From: an uncultured Dorea sp.
GTDB taxonomy: Bacteria; Bacillota; Clostridia; Lachnospirales; Lachnospiraceae
Direction: 5' to 3'
Assembly: GCF_934294775.1 (NCBI RefSeq)
Contig: NZ_CAKRAH010000026.1
Span: 1 to 32,511, forward strand
DNA length: 32,511 bases
How positions within the stretch are numbered: position 1 is the first letter of the stretch; each line of letters begins with the position of its first letter. A model generated the notes under the pieces. The model did not search any database. It had not been told where the DNA came from and saw only the letters and a list, made by a program, of their open reading frames with translations. Below, one piece after another: positions 22,858-31,423 of this stretch. A program made the position numbers and the translations under genes.

Positions 22858-24492
22858 TTATCCCTGGTTCTGTGCTGCAACCAGATGTGTTGCCCCGTAT
22901 TTTTCACGGAGTTTTGGTTTTTCAATTTTACCCGTAGGATTACGCGGGACATCCGCAAATATAATCTTACGCGGTCTCTTGTATCTTGGAAGCTTTTTAC
23001 AGAATTCCTGTATATCTTCTTCTGTACATTCTACCCCCGGCTTAAGCTCAATAATTGCAGCTGAGATTTCTCCCAGTCTGTGATCTGCAAGACCGATAAC
23101 TGCGACGTCCAGAATTGCATCATTGGTACGCAGGAAATCTTCGATCTGTACCGGATAGATATTCTCACCACCACTGATGATAACGTCTTTCTTACGGTCA
23201 ACCAGGAAGATAAATCCATCTTCATCTTCCATCGCCATATCTCCGGTATAGAGCCATCCATCATGCAGGACTTCGGCTGTTGCCTTCGGGTCTCTGTAGT
23301 AACAGGTCATAACACCAGGTCCCTTTACCGCAAGTTCTCCTGTCTCTCCTTGTTTTACTGTCTCGCCCTGTTCGTCGATAATCTTTGCTTCCCAGCCATA
23401 TCCGGCTTTTCCGATTGCTCCGACTTTATCGATATTATCCACGCCAAGATGTACGCATCCAGGTCCGATGGATTCACTCAGACCATAGTTTGTATCGTAT
23501 TTATGATTTGGGAAGTACTCTTTCCAGTGCTTGATCAGACTCGGTGGTACCGGCTGTGCTCCAATATGCATCAGTCTCCACTGATCCAGGTCATAATCTG
23601 CAATGTCCACTTCTTTATTATCAAGCGCAAGCAGAAGATCCTGTGCCCACGGCACCAGTAACCATACGATTGTACAATGTTCTTCTGATACTGCCTGTAA
23701 GATTGTCTTTGGACTTGTTCCCTTTAATAAAACTGCTTTTCCGCCCGTCAGAAGACTTCCGAACCAGTGCATCTTTGCTCCGGTATGATATAACGGAGGG
23801 ATGCATAAGAAAACATCGTCTTTTGTCTGTCCATGATGGTTTTGTTCTGCTTTTGCAGCATGCATCAGGGATTCATGATTATGTAAAATCGCCTTTGGAA
23901 ATCCCGTGGTTCCTGATGAAAAATAGATTGCTGCATCATCGTCATCATTGACATCAATCTTTGGTGACTGACTGGAACAGTTTGCAGTATGTGCATTGTA
24001 ATCTTCTGCAAATCCCGGACATCCATCCCCTACAAAGTACAGAAGACGTCCTTTGCTGATCTCATCTGCAATCTCTTCTACTCGTCCAATGAACTCCGGA
24101 CCAAATACCAGAATATCAACCTCTGCAAGTTCCACACAGTATTTGATCTCATCCGCAGAATAACGGAAGTTTAACGGAACTGCAAGTGCTCCTGTTTTTA
24201 ATATTCCAAAATAAATTGGCAGCCATTCCAGGCAGTTCATCAGGAGAATCCCCACTTTTTCTCCTTTTTTGATTCCTCTTTCAATAAGAAGATTAGCAAA
24301 TCTGTTCGCTTTCTCATTGAATACATTCCATGTAATCTCTCTTCTATAATAAGCTGCACGCGATGGTTCAATTAAGTCGAACTCCTTCCATGTAGTTCTT
24401 TTTGTCTCCGGCATCTCCGGATTAATCTCTACCAGTGCAACGTCATCTCCGTACAGTCGGCAGTTTTTCTCCAATATATCAGTAATCGGCAT
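22858..24492 (-). CDS. Acyl-CoA synthetase (AMP-forming, class I adenylate-forming enzyme)
   Basis: Activates a carboxylic acid, probably a fatty or aromatic acid, to an acyl-AMP and then a CoA thioester. The 544-residue protein has the P-loop-like YFSSGTTGFPKA, the YGLSESIGPG acyl-AMP motif, the GWLYTGDMAMEDEDGF hinge region, DRKKDVIISGGENIYP, and the C-terminal catalytic Lys in NPTGKIEK. An unusual feature is the N-terminal insert EINPEMPETKRTTWKEFDLI before the usual fold. The ATG at 24492 is preferred because AAGGAG lies eight bases upstream. The in-frame ATG at 24510 overlaps that site. It has its own promoter and terminator and no pathway neighbours, so the substrate is unknown. Confidence 0.9.
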   Translation of the reverse strand: MPITDILEKNCRLYGDDVALVEINPEMPETKRTTWKEFDLIEPSRAAYYRREITWNVFNEKANRFANLLIERGIKKGEKVGILLMNCLEWLPIYFGILKTGALAVPLNFRYSADEIKYCVELAEVDILVFGPEFIGRVEEIADEISKGRLLYFVGDGCPGFAEDYNAHTANCSSQSPKIDVNDDDDAAIYFSSGTTGFPKAILHNHESLMHAAKAEQNHHGQTKDDVFLCIPPLYHTGAKMHWFGSLLTGGKAVLLKGTSPKTILQAVSEEHCTIVWLLVPWAQDLLLALDNKEVDIADYDLDQWRLMHIGAQPVPPSLIKHWKEYFPNHKYDTNYGLSESIGPGCVHLGVDNIDKVGAIGKAGYGWEAKIIDEQGETVKQGETGELAVKGPGVMTCYYRDPKATAEVLHDGWLYTGDMAMEDEDGFIFLVDRKKDVIISGGENIYPVQIEDFLRTNDAILDVAVIGLADHRLGEISAAIIELKPGVECTEEDIQEFCKKLPRYKRPRKIIFADVPRNPTGKIEKPKLREKYGATHLVAAQNQG

Positions 24493-24568
24493 TGGAAAAT
24501 CTCCTTTCATGTTTATTTATATTTCACGTTCAGCTTTCGCGCTTTAACGCTTTTATCTAATAAAGTAT

Positions 24569-24597
24569 ATGATACTCACATTTTTTCTAATTGTCAA
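24569..24597 (-). promoter_or_regulatory. Promoter of the acyl-CoA ligase gene
   Basis: On the minus strand a perfect TTGACA (24597-24592), a 17-base spacer and TATCAT (24574-24569). It fires away from the DUF1275 promoter about 50 bases to the right, so the two genes are divergently transcribed. Confidence 0.85.
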
Positions 24598-24646
24598 TCT
24601 TTATTTGTATTATTTTGTGTTCAATCGTATTTTTTTCTTCTTTTAT

Positions 24647-24675
24647 TTGATTTTTTAAACCTATCGTCCTATAAT
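24647..24675 (+). promoter_or_regulatory. Promoter of the DUF1275 gene
   Basis: TTGATT (24647-24652), a 17-base spacer and a perfect TATAAT (24670-24675). The expected mRNA start is only about 12 bases before the start codon, leaving just enough room for the ribosome site GGGTGAT. Confidence 0.8.
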
Positions 24676-24693
24676 AGGCTCCGGGTGATAAAA

Positions 24694-25422
24694 ATGAATT
24701 GGATACAAAATCATAAGCGAACACTTTTACATATAAATCTCGCATTTATCGGTGGATTGACCGGTGCTTATGCCATTTTAGTCCGCGGCGGTAATTTTGG
24801 TGCGGCACAGACTATGAATCTGATAGAAATGGTATTAAACTTTGCCGAAATGAACCTTACAGATGCACTTTTGCGGCTGGCAATTTTTGTACTATACGGA
24901 CTTGCCATCCTGGCAGCCTTTTTAATTGGAGAACGTTTTCCATCATCGAAAGCATACATTGCACTCGTCATCGAAGCTGTCTGCGTCTGGATCGCAGGTG
25001 TCATTCCGGTATCTGTGAATCCACTGATTGCACTTTTTCCTGTATTTATTTTAAATGCATATCAATGGCAGACATTTACCGATCCGGAATGTTATAACAG
25101 TTCTACGATCTTTTCAACGAACAACTACAAACAGACCATTCTTTCCTGGACCAGATATCATATAAATCACGATCTGGCACAGAAAAAAAGAGCCTGGCTT
25201 TTTACCAACACCTTGATTCTTTTCCACCTTGGTGTACTCGCCGGATATTTTGCAGCTACTTATATCGGTGCGCGCGGCATATGGATCACATTTCTGCCGC
25301 TTGCTTCTGCTGCTTTCCTGGCTCTTCCTTCATCCGAAAAAGAAATGGTAAAAGATGTAGAAAAAGCGATAGCTGCGGACCTGAAAAATAATATAGAGCA
25401 GCCACAGCAAAATTTTAATTAA
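24694..25422 (+). CDS. DUF1275 (YoaK-like) membrane protein
   Basis: Integral membrane protein of 242 residues and unknown function. The pattern FIGGLTGAYAILVRGGNFGAAQTMNLIEM near the N-terminus matches the DUF1275/YoaK family, and about six hydrophobic segments are visible. The C-terminal 30 residues are hydrophilic and Gln/Asn/Lys-rich. The ATG at 24694 is preferred over an in-frame GTG at 24685, because GGGTGAT sits at the right distance from the ATG and overlaps the GTG. It is divergent from the acyl-CoA ligase gene and ends before a strong bidirectional terminator. I see no hint about the substrate. Confidence 0.8.
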   Translation: MNWIQNHKRTLLHINLAFIGGLTGAYAILVRGGNFGAAQTMNLIEMVLNFAEMNLTDALLRLAIFVLYGLAILAAFLIGERFPSSKAYIALVIEAVCVWIAGVIPVSVNPLIALFPVFILNAYQWQTFTDPECYNSSTIFSTNNYKQTILSWTRYHINHDLAQKKRAWLFTNTLILFHLGVLAGYFAATYIGARGIWITFLPLASAAFLALPSSEKEMVKDVEKAIAADLKNNIEQPQQNFN

Positions 25423-25432
25423 AATATGTCTG

Positions 25433-25493
25433 AAAAAACTCTCTATAACACATCAGTCAATACTATTGATTCTGATTTTATAGAGAGTTTTTT
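25433..25493. terminator. Bidirectional terminator between DUF1275 and alcohol dehydrogenase genes
   Basis: A perfect 16-bp stem (25433-25448 with 25478-25493) is flanked by A and T runs. The loop contains a further partly paired helix (ATCAG with CTGAT, TCAA with TTGA). It can serve both convergent genes. Confidence 0.92.
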
Positions 25494-25579
25494 ATTAGCT
25501 GTTCATCATGCAATGGCATGACGTACATCTACTGCATGCCATTTGATATATCCTTTCAAGAATTCTTGTCAATACAGCA

Positions 25580-26761
25580 TTATAATGCTGCCTTATATAT
25601 CTTATACATGTCTTCTTCATGCAGTACTTTTGCTGATCCTTTGCTCCCCTTGCTTGCAATGCTGCATTTATGCGCCATCAGCTTCAGATCTTCTTCTCCC
25701 GGCTCAATACCAAGTTCATGAATGGATGTCGGCATTCCGATCTCACGGAAGAATGTTTCCATCGCTTCAATTCCACGAAGTGCTACCTCCTCAGCTGTAC
25801 CTTCCGGATTGACCTGCATGACATTCATTGCGAATTTCTCGAACCTTGGCAGGCAGTCTTTGTACACATATCTTGCCCATGAGCCCCAGACTGCTGCAAG
25901 TCCTGCGCCATGTGCCACATCATAGATTCCACCAATCTCATGCTCCAGTGCATGGGATGCAAAGTCTCCTCCGACAACCGCACCACAGCCGGTCAAACCA
26001 TTATGAGACAGACTTCCTGCCCACATAACTTCTGCACGCGCATCGTAATTCTTCGGATCTTTGACCAGTATTTTAGCATTTTCAATCACTGTACGCAGCA
26101 GACCTTCTGCAATACTGTCTGTGATCTCCATATTGCCGCCATTGGTAAAATAGCGTTCCATTGTATGCATCAGGATATCGGTACAACCGCAAGCTGTCTG
26201 ATAATCCGGCAGAGTCATGGTAAGTTCCGGATTCATGATTGCAAACTTCGGTCTTCCATAATCACTGCTGTATCCTCTTTTGATCCAGCCTTCTTCTTTT
26301 GTGATAACAGATGAATTACTCATCTCGCTTCCGGTTGCTGCGATTGTGAGCACAACACCGATTGGAAGACATCCGGTTGCCTGTCGCTTTCTATCATAGA
26401 ATTCCCATACATCACCTTCATTTGCAACACCATATCCGATTGCTTTTGCCGAATCAATGGCACTTCCGCCACCTACCGCCAGGATAAAATCTACTCCCTC
26501 TTTTTTCGCCAGTTCAATGCCTTCGTATACTAATGAAAGTCTCGGATTCGGTACCACTCCGCCAAGTTCTATATAATCCACCTCTGCTTCATCCAGCGAA
26601 GCCTTTACTTTATCTAACAGTCCGGAACGTTTCACACTTCCACTTCCGTAATGGATCAGAACTTTTTTACAGCCCTGTTCCTTTACCAGTTCTCCACATT
26701 TTTGTTCTGTGTCTTTACCAAATACAACTTTTGTTGGTGTGTAATAATTAAAATTGTACAT
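25580..26761 (-). CDS. Iron-type (NADPH-dependent) alcohol dehydrogenase, butanol dehydrogenase-like
   Basis: Group III alcohol dehydrogenase that interconverts aldehydes and alcohols, likely in fermentation or aldehyde detoxification. At 393 residues it has the length of BdhA/YqhD proteins and starts MYNFNYYTPTKVVFGKDTE. The nucleotide-binding motif GGGSAID is at 97-103. The metal ligands are probably Asp195, His199, His270 and His284 (CTDILMH, DFASHALEH, DVAHGAG), with spacing as in YqhD. The start follows AGGAGG. It has no obvious operon partner, and I found no convincing promoter in the 160 bases upstream. The cofactor and preferred alcohol are inferred from family only. Confidence 0.94.
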   Translation of the reverse strand: MYNFNYYTPTKVVFGKDTEQKCGELVKEQGCKKVLIHYGSGSVKRSGLLDKVKASLDEAEVDYIELGGVVPNPRLSLVYEGIELAKKEGVDFILAVGGGSAIDSAKAIGYGVANEGDVWEFYDRKRQATGCLPIGVVLTIAATGSEMSNSSVITKEEGWIKRGYSSDYGRPKFAIMNPELTMTLPDYQTACGCTDILMHTMERYFTNGGNMEITDSIAEGLLRTVIENAKILVKDPKNYDARAEVMWAGSLSHNGLTGCGAVVGGDFASHALEHEIGGIYDVAHGAGLAAVWGSWARYVYKDCLPRFEKFAMNVMQVNPEGTAEEVALRGIEAMETFFREIGMPTSIHELGIEPGEEDLKLMAHKCSIASKGSKGSAKVLHEEDMYKIYKAAL

Positions 26762-26865
26762 ATCTTCCTCCTGTTTTTACATGCTTAGGTATCTGCACCA
26801 CTACCACATATAAGATTCACCAATGACAGTTTCTTACGAATACTTGTCTACATGTCAGCGAAACC

Positions 26866-26899
26866 AAAATATGCCGCAGATTTCTCTACAGCATATTTT
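26866..26899 (-). terminator. Probable terminator after the large ABC gene
   Basis: AAAATATGC (26866-26874) and GCATATTTT (26891-26899) form a 9-bp stem starting 26 bases after the stop at 26925. The minus-strand tail TTTTGGTTT is only partly T-rich, so efficiency is uncertain. Confidence 0.6.
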
Positions 26900-26924
26900 A
26901 ATCTTTCTCTGTGATTTTTTCAAC

Positions 26925-29900
26925 TTATTCTGTTCTAAGTGCCGTAACCGGATCGCTCTTAGATGCCTTTCTTGACGGAATCAGTCCACCAAGCAATGTC
27001 AGCAATACACTCAGCCCGATCAGCACCAGTGCCGGAACTACCGGAAGCACCGCACTTACGTTATTGTTGTTTGCCACTGCATGAATGATCATATTACCAG
27101 GTACCAGGATCAAAAGTGTGAGACCAATTCCCATAAGTCCAGCGCATAATCCAATAATAAATGTCTCCGCATTAAATACCTGGGATACATTTCCCTTAGA
27201 TGCTCCGATTGCCCTTAATATTCCGATCTCTTTCTTTCGTTCCAGTACACTGATATATGTGATAACTCCTATCATAATAGAAGATACAACCAGTGATATC
27301 GCAACGAATGCAATCAGTACATAGCTTATGGTATTGACAATGTCGGTCACGGATGACATCAATGTTCCCACAATATCTGTATATGAAATCACCTGCTCAT
27401 CCTTACCTGCCTTTTCCATCTTCTTATTATATTGGTCCAGGAAATCTACCACCTGTTCTTTACTTTCAAAATCCTTCGGATAGATATCAATCTCACTTGG
27501 TTCTGAAAAATCTGCATAGCCAAGTGTCTGCAGGTTGTTATCATACGTTGCACTCTTTGTTCCTGCCATGGACATCATAAGTTCCGTCAGATCATCCTCC
27601 GTCATGTTGAACTGGAATGCCTGCGCAAATGCATCCGTGTCAATCTTCATCGCATCTCCCATCGCTGACTGCAGATTCTCTCCCACCTGCGTCATCGCAG
27701 AGGTCATAACTGTTTCAAGTCCTGCTGACATCTGGCTTACAATCTGCTGCATCGCTGAACCAATCTGTGTCTCCAGTGCTCCTCCGATTGCTCCGGTGTA
27801 TGCCCCCATTGTCTGTTTCATATAGGTATTCATTCCTTGCGAAAGCTGGCTTTCCAGGCTGTTCATATCCAACGTATCCACAAGGCCGCTGGTCAGTCTG
27901 CTTTTTCCATCTACGGTATTCAGATACTCCGCAAAATGTACGCCCATCTGTGACGGATCCGCATAACCCTTTTCTTTTGCATATGCAAGATAACCAGATG
28001 CCAGCTCAGATGCCATATCTTTTAAGTCTGCTTCCGATATCTGTATATCGACGTCCTGATACAGACTGTTCACCCAGTCTGTCAGTATCTTTTTTGCTTC
28101 CGGTGTCTGAAGATATGCATTCATAAGCTCTCCGAACTGTTCTGCGCTTACTTCTTCCATACCCTGATTTTTTACATATTTCTGGAATCCTTGCATAATA
28201 TCTGACAAGAGTTTCTGCATCTTTTCATCTGTGATTGTCACTTCCCCATTTTTCTGAAGTATCTTTGAAAAGTACTTTTTCAGGATTACTTTTGCTTCGT
28301 CTGTGGTAAGATACTCTGACAAATTATCTCCAAGGCTGGAATAATCTGCCTCCGGATGGGATTTTGCATATATCTGGTATCCTTCCATCAGACTGGATGC
28401 CATCTTCTGCATTCCGCCCGGTTTCACAGTAACATCCAGACTCTGGATCATATCTCCAAGACTTGTAGACGGAAGCCCGGACAGATCCAGATCCACCTGA
28501 TCCAGACTGACAAGACCCGAAAGGATCAGTGTATTGCCATCCAGTGCGAATGCATCCTGAAGATTCAGTGATTTTGAAAGATCCAGTGAATCTCCAAGAC
28601 TTCCGGCCAGATTCTTATCTCCCATTCCAAATGCTTTCTGAAGCGCATCTTCATCTACTGTGAAAAGAGAACTCATATCCAATCCGCCATCGTCTGATTT
28701 TTTGCCGAATTCTTCTCCGGTAAATACATTAACCGATGGATTTTCTTTCTGTTGTTTTACGATCTTACTTTCTTTGGCCTGTTTTGCCACGTGTGTCATA
28801 AGCGAATATGGATATCCGATCCCGGCATTCAGGGAAGTAGCTTTTGTACCTTCTGCCGGCTGTACGATTCCTACGATTTTCAGATCTTCCCCGTTTTCTA
28901 CGACCTTTTTCATGTATTCTTCATTATCGCTTTTATCTTTCCAGACCTTATACTGTTCATCATATTCATAATAATCCGATGCATTTACCAGCTTGAACTT
29001 CTTATTCAGAATGTCCTTATACTGATAGGTTCCCAGTGACTTTGGTGTCTTGATGGTCTCTTCATTGACAAATTCCTGAATCATATCGTCAAGCTCCGAC
29101 TGATCTCTCAATCCCAGTGTATATAATAAGAAATCACTCATACCTCCATCCTGGCTCAGTACCAGTACGCATTCATTATATTTTTCCGGCCATCTTCCTG
29201 CTTTTACATCATATTGATTCTCATAAAGGCTGGTATTTTTTGGCATTCGGTAAAACACATTGGTACTCATCATGGATGACATCATGCTGTTTGCACCCGA
29301 ATCCGCACCAATTCCCAACGCTTCAAAGGATTTATCCGGATGCACCTGTCTGACCGTATCGTTATCCTGTCTGTAGATCTGCGGTGTAACATTATATGTA
29401 TATTCAACCGCATTCGTATAATCTTCGATCTGTTTACTGTTTGTATCCAGATACTTTTTTAATGACTTCAGGTCATTGGTATCCATCTTGGAAAATGCAT
29501 TTGTGACCATGCTCATGATCTTAACCTGATCGTTATCACTTTTTTCCTTTTTCTTACCGAAAGACTGACTGCCTGTTGTTCCACTGTCGCCGACCATCAT
29601 CGAAGTAATGTCAAATCCGGTACTTTGAATCTGAAGCGGATACTCTGACAGCGTCTCTTCTTCTATCGACTGGATATACCCGTTCACTCCATTCGATAAC
29701 GCCAGAATCAAAGCAATACCGATGATACCAATGGAACCGGCAAAGGAAGTCAGAAGTGTCCTTGCTTTCTTGGTCTTCAAGTTATTAAAGCTAAGTGCCA
29801 GTGCTGTCAGGAACGACATCGAAGACTTTCCCATATTTTTATGTTCCGGTGCTTTCAATTCCTGATCTTCTACGATATATTCATCTGTATCCGAACGAAT

Positions 29901-30551
29901 CTTTCCATCCTTCAAAGTCACAATTCTCGTTGCATACTCTTCTGCCAGTTCCGGATTATGCGTAACCATCACAACCAGCCGGTCCTTTGCCACTTCCTTA
30001 AGAAGATCCATAACCTGGATACTGGTATCGCTGTCAAGTGCCCCGGTTGGTTCGTCTGCAAGAAGAATATCCGGATCATTCACCAGTGCTCTTGCGATAG
30101 CAACTCTCTGCATCTGTCCTCCGGACATCTGGCTTGGTCTTTTGTGAAGCTGTTCCCCAAGACCTACTTTTTTCAGTGCATCAACGGCACGCTTTCTTCT
30201 CTCTTCTTTTCCGATTCCTGAGATTGTAAGGGCCAGTTCTACGTTAGATAATACGGTCTGATGCGGGATCAGATTATAACTCTGGAATACAAATCCGATC
30301 GTATGATTCCGGTATGAATCCCAGTCTCTGTCCTTATATTTCTTCGTCGATATCCCATTAATGATCAGGTCACCGCTGTCATAACGGTCCAGTCCTCCTA
30401 TGATATTAAGGAGTGTCGTCTTTCCCGAACCACTGGGTCCTAAGATTGCGACAAATTCATTATCTCTTAAGTTCAGGCTTACATCATCCAGCGCTTTCTG
30501 CACCAGATTTCCCGTCCTGTATTCTTTGAAAATATGCTGTATCTGAAGCAT
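26925..30551 (-). CDS. Fused ABC ATPase-permease (MacB/FtsX type) with giant extracellular domain
   Basis: Single 1208-residue ABC protein, probably a mechanotransmission-type exporter or sensor. The N-terminal ATPase (1-230) has GPSGSGKT (about 39-46), the signature MSGGQMQRVAIARAL and Walker B ILLADEPTGALD. A first membrane helix lies at about 265-290. A soluble extracellular part follows (about 295-1065), then three membrane helices (about 1071-1195) with the FtsX-like segment ERKKEIGILRAIGASKGNV. The extracellular part holds three tandem repeats of about 64 residues starting at 714, 778 and 843, then an amphipathic helix rich in Met, Gln and Ala. The start follows GGGAGG. The usual separate partner genes are absent, so fusion replaces a two-gene system. 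Confidence 0.9.
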   Translation of the reverse strand: MLQIQHIFKEYRTGNLVQKALDDVSLNLRDNEFVAILGPSGSGKTTLLNIIGGLDRYDSGDLIINGISTKKYKDRDWDSYRNHTIGFVFQSYNLIPHQTVLSNVELALTISGIGKEERRKRAVDALKKVGLGEQLHKRPSQMSGGQMQRVAIARALVNDPDILLADEPTGALDSDTSIQVMDLLKEVAKDRLVVMVTHNPELAEEYATRIVTLKDGKIRSDTDEYIVEDQELKAPEHKNMGKSSMSFLTALALSFNNLKTKKARTLLTSFAGSIGIIGIALILALSNGVNGYIQSIEEETLSEYPLQIQSTGFDITSMMVGDSGTTGSQSFGKKKEKSDNDQVKIMSMVTNAFSKMDTNDLKSLKKYLDTNSKQIEDYTNAVEYTYNVTPQIYRQDNDTVRQVHPDKSFEALGIGADSGANSMMSSMMSTNVFYRMPKNTSLYENQYDVKAGRWPEKYNECVLVLSQDGGMSDFLLYTLGLRDQSELDDMIQEFVNEETIKTPKSLGTYQYKDILNKKFKLVNASDYYEYDEQYKVWKDKSDNEEYMKKVVENGEDLKIVGIVQPAEGTKATSLNAGIGYPYSLMTHVAKQAKESKIVKQQKENPSVNVFTGEEFGKKSDDGGLDMSSLFTVDEDALQKAFGMGDKNLAGSLGDSLDLSKSLNLQDAFALDGNTLILSGLVSLDQVDLDLSGLPSTSLGDMIQSLDVTVKPGGMQKMASSLMEGYQIYAKSHPEADYSSLGDNLSEYLTTDEAKVILKKYFSKILQKNGEVTITDEKMQKLLSDIMQGFQKYVKNQGMEEVSAEQFGELMNAYLQTPEAKKILTDWVNSLYQDVDIQISEADLKDMASELASGYLAYAKEKGYADPSQMGVHFAEYLNTVDGKSRLTSGLVDTLDMNSLESQLSQGMNTYMKQTMGAYTGAIGGALETQIGSAMQQIVSQMSAGLETVMTSAMTQVGENLQSAMGDAMKIDTDAFAQAFQFNMTEDDLTELMMSMAGTKSATYDNNLQTLGYADFSEPSEIDIYPKDFESKEQVVDFLDQYNKKMEKAGKDEQVISYTDIVGTLMSSVTDIVNTISYVLIAFVAISLVVSSIMIGVITYISVLERKKEIGILRAIGASKGNVSQVFNAETFIIGLCAGLMGIGLTLLILVPGNMIIHAVANNNNVSAVLPVVPALVLIGLSVLLTLLGGLIPSRKASKSDPVTALRTE
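27850..28412 (-). repeat. Three tandem coding repeats in the large ABC protein
   Basis: The encoded repeats begin at residues 714, 778 and 843. Each opens with a helix (MASSLMEGYQIYAK, LLSDIMQGFQKYVK, MASELASGYLAYAK), followed by a loop and then SEYLTTDEAK, NAYLQTPEAK and AEYLNTVDGK and another helix. Repeat length is 64-65 residues and similarity is at protein level. Confidence 0.75.
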
Positions 30552-30605
30552 GCTGCCTCCCTTTCTTTTCCAAATATGCTCCCGGAATATTTTTCTCTCT
30601 TTGTA

Positions 30606-30653
30606 CCTCTATCCGTACCTGCATCCGTATCTATATTCGTATCTATATTTCTA
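30606..30653. repeat. Four degenerate 12-bp tandem repeats upstream of the large ABC gene
   Basis: Plus-strand units CCTCTATCCGTA, CCTGCATCCGTA, TCTATATTCGTA and TCTATATTTCTA follow each other without gap. They lie in the expected leader of the ABC mRNA, 55 bases before the start codon. The related sequence TAAAGTATCTGTA follows. Confidence 0.7.
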
Positions 30654-30661
30654 TAAAGTAT

Positions 30662-30678
30662 CTGTATTTATTATACAG
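30662..30678 (-). promoter_or_regulatory. -10 box and overlapping dyad of the large ABC gene
   Basis: TATAAT occurs on the minus strand at 30675-30670, inside a perfect inverted repeat CTGTAT (30662-30667) with ATACAG (30673-30678). No good -35 box lies 16-18 bases upstream. A promoter depending on an activator, or one covered by a repressor, would explain this. This is inference. Confidence 0.45.
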
Positions 30679-30857
30679 AAAACTGGCTGAAAATCTGCAT
30701 TTTTATATTTTTTTAATACTTCCCGCCGTTTATTTTCAAATCAGTTGATGTCCAACTTCCACACATTGTAAAATATTATACATACCGCGTAACTGTTCAG
30801 CAGGGATCTATTTATAGCTGTCAGTTCATTTTAAGAACGGGGGGGATCATATATACT
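30679..30857. other. AT-rich intergenic stretch without a recognisable gene
   Basis: Between the ABC promoter and the receptor remnant I see no coding frame or stable hairpin. A weak plus-strand promoter (TTGATG and TAAAAT around 30745-30775) may have served the remnant. GGGGGG just before 30858 is its ribosome site. Confidence 0.4.
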
Positions 30858-31216
30858 ATGAACCACACATTTAGAAAACACGGCAGCATATTATTCCTGG
30901 TAATTCTGATTTTCTCCATGTCTTTTATGCATCCGGAAATTGCTGAAGCAAAAACTACTTCTTCTCCGCTTAAAAAAATCCGGGTTGGCCACCTGACTTA
31001 CCAGGGCTATCAGGAAGGCGAAGGCAACTTCCTTATTCTGACTGGGATGATACAAACCATGAAATGATCGGACTTCTATCTACCTTCACTGGTCATATGA
31101 AAGACCGTTATAGCATGAATCTTACACCAGTAAAATTCAATTCTTATTCTGATATGATCAAGGCTCTGAAAAATGGTGATATTGATACTGCATTTCCTAT
31201 CTATGGAAGTTACTGA
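30858..31216 (+). pseudogene. Decayed extracellular solute-binding (family 3-like) receptor gene
   Basis: The first frame encodes a signal peptide (SILFLVILIFSMSF) and then LKKIRVGHLTYQGYQEGEGNF before running into a stop at 31067. The continuation is in another frame from about 31031: YSDWDDTNHEMIGLLSTFTGHM, then NSYSDMIKALKNGDIDTAFPIYGSY and a stop at 31214. A single-base loss near 31031 explains the shift. The sequence resembles the periplasmic binding-protein sensor part found on clostridial diguanylate cyclases and sensor kinases (RVG...YQGYQEG...ALKNGDID). The rest of such a protein is missing. A good ribosome site and signal sequence survive, so decay looks recent or a sequencing error is possible. 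Confidence 0.7.
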
Positions 31217-31339
31217 CAACTGGACTCCCGAATAAAAACAAATTGACATTAAAATGTATGAAGATAAAGTCCGTACAAAAGCAAAACAAAAAATATGTCT
31301 TCTTCCAGCCCAAATTGTTAACTTATTTTTACGTTATAG
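31217..31339. other. Remnant or spacer between the pseudogene and bioB
   Basis: A short open frame without stops (about 31213-31365) continues past the pseudogene but has no recognisable protein motif. I see no terminator here. Confidence 0.35.
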
Positions 31340-31388
31340 TTGACTTTCCCGCTTCATCATGTTAACCTTTTTTGTATATCGGTTAACA
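31340..31388 (+). promoter_or_regulatory. BirA-type biotin operator and promoter of bioB
   Basis: TGTTAACC (31360-31367) and GGTTAACA (31381-31388) form a perfect 8-bp inverted repeat with a 13-base spacer. From memory this is the Firmicutes biotin repressor box (GTTAAC half-sites). A -35 like box TTGACT (31340-31345) lies just before it and the -10 region would fall over the left arm, so binding would block transcription. It ends 35 bases before the bioB start. Confidence 0.85.
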
Positions 31389-31423
31389 ACCGTTGAATCA
31401 TTCTAATAAAAGGAAGGTAACAC

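Noticed and set aside
26762..26860. A promoter for the alcohol dehydrogenase gene
   Set aside because: TTATAT and TAAGAA boxes exist, but none has a matching -35 at 16-18 bases, so I cannot support one.
31213..31365. Short plus-strand frame after the receptor remnant as a gene
   Set aside because: No start codon with ribosome site, a Lys/Phe-rich composition expected of AT-rich DNA, and overlap with the bioB operator.
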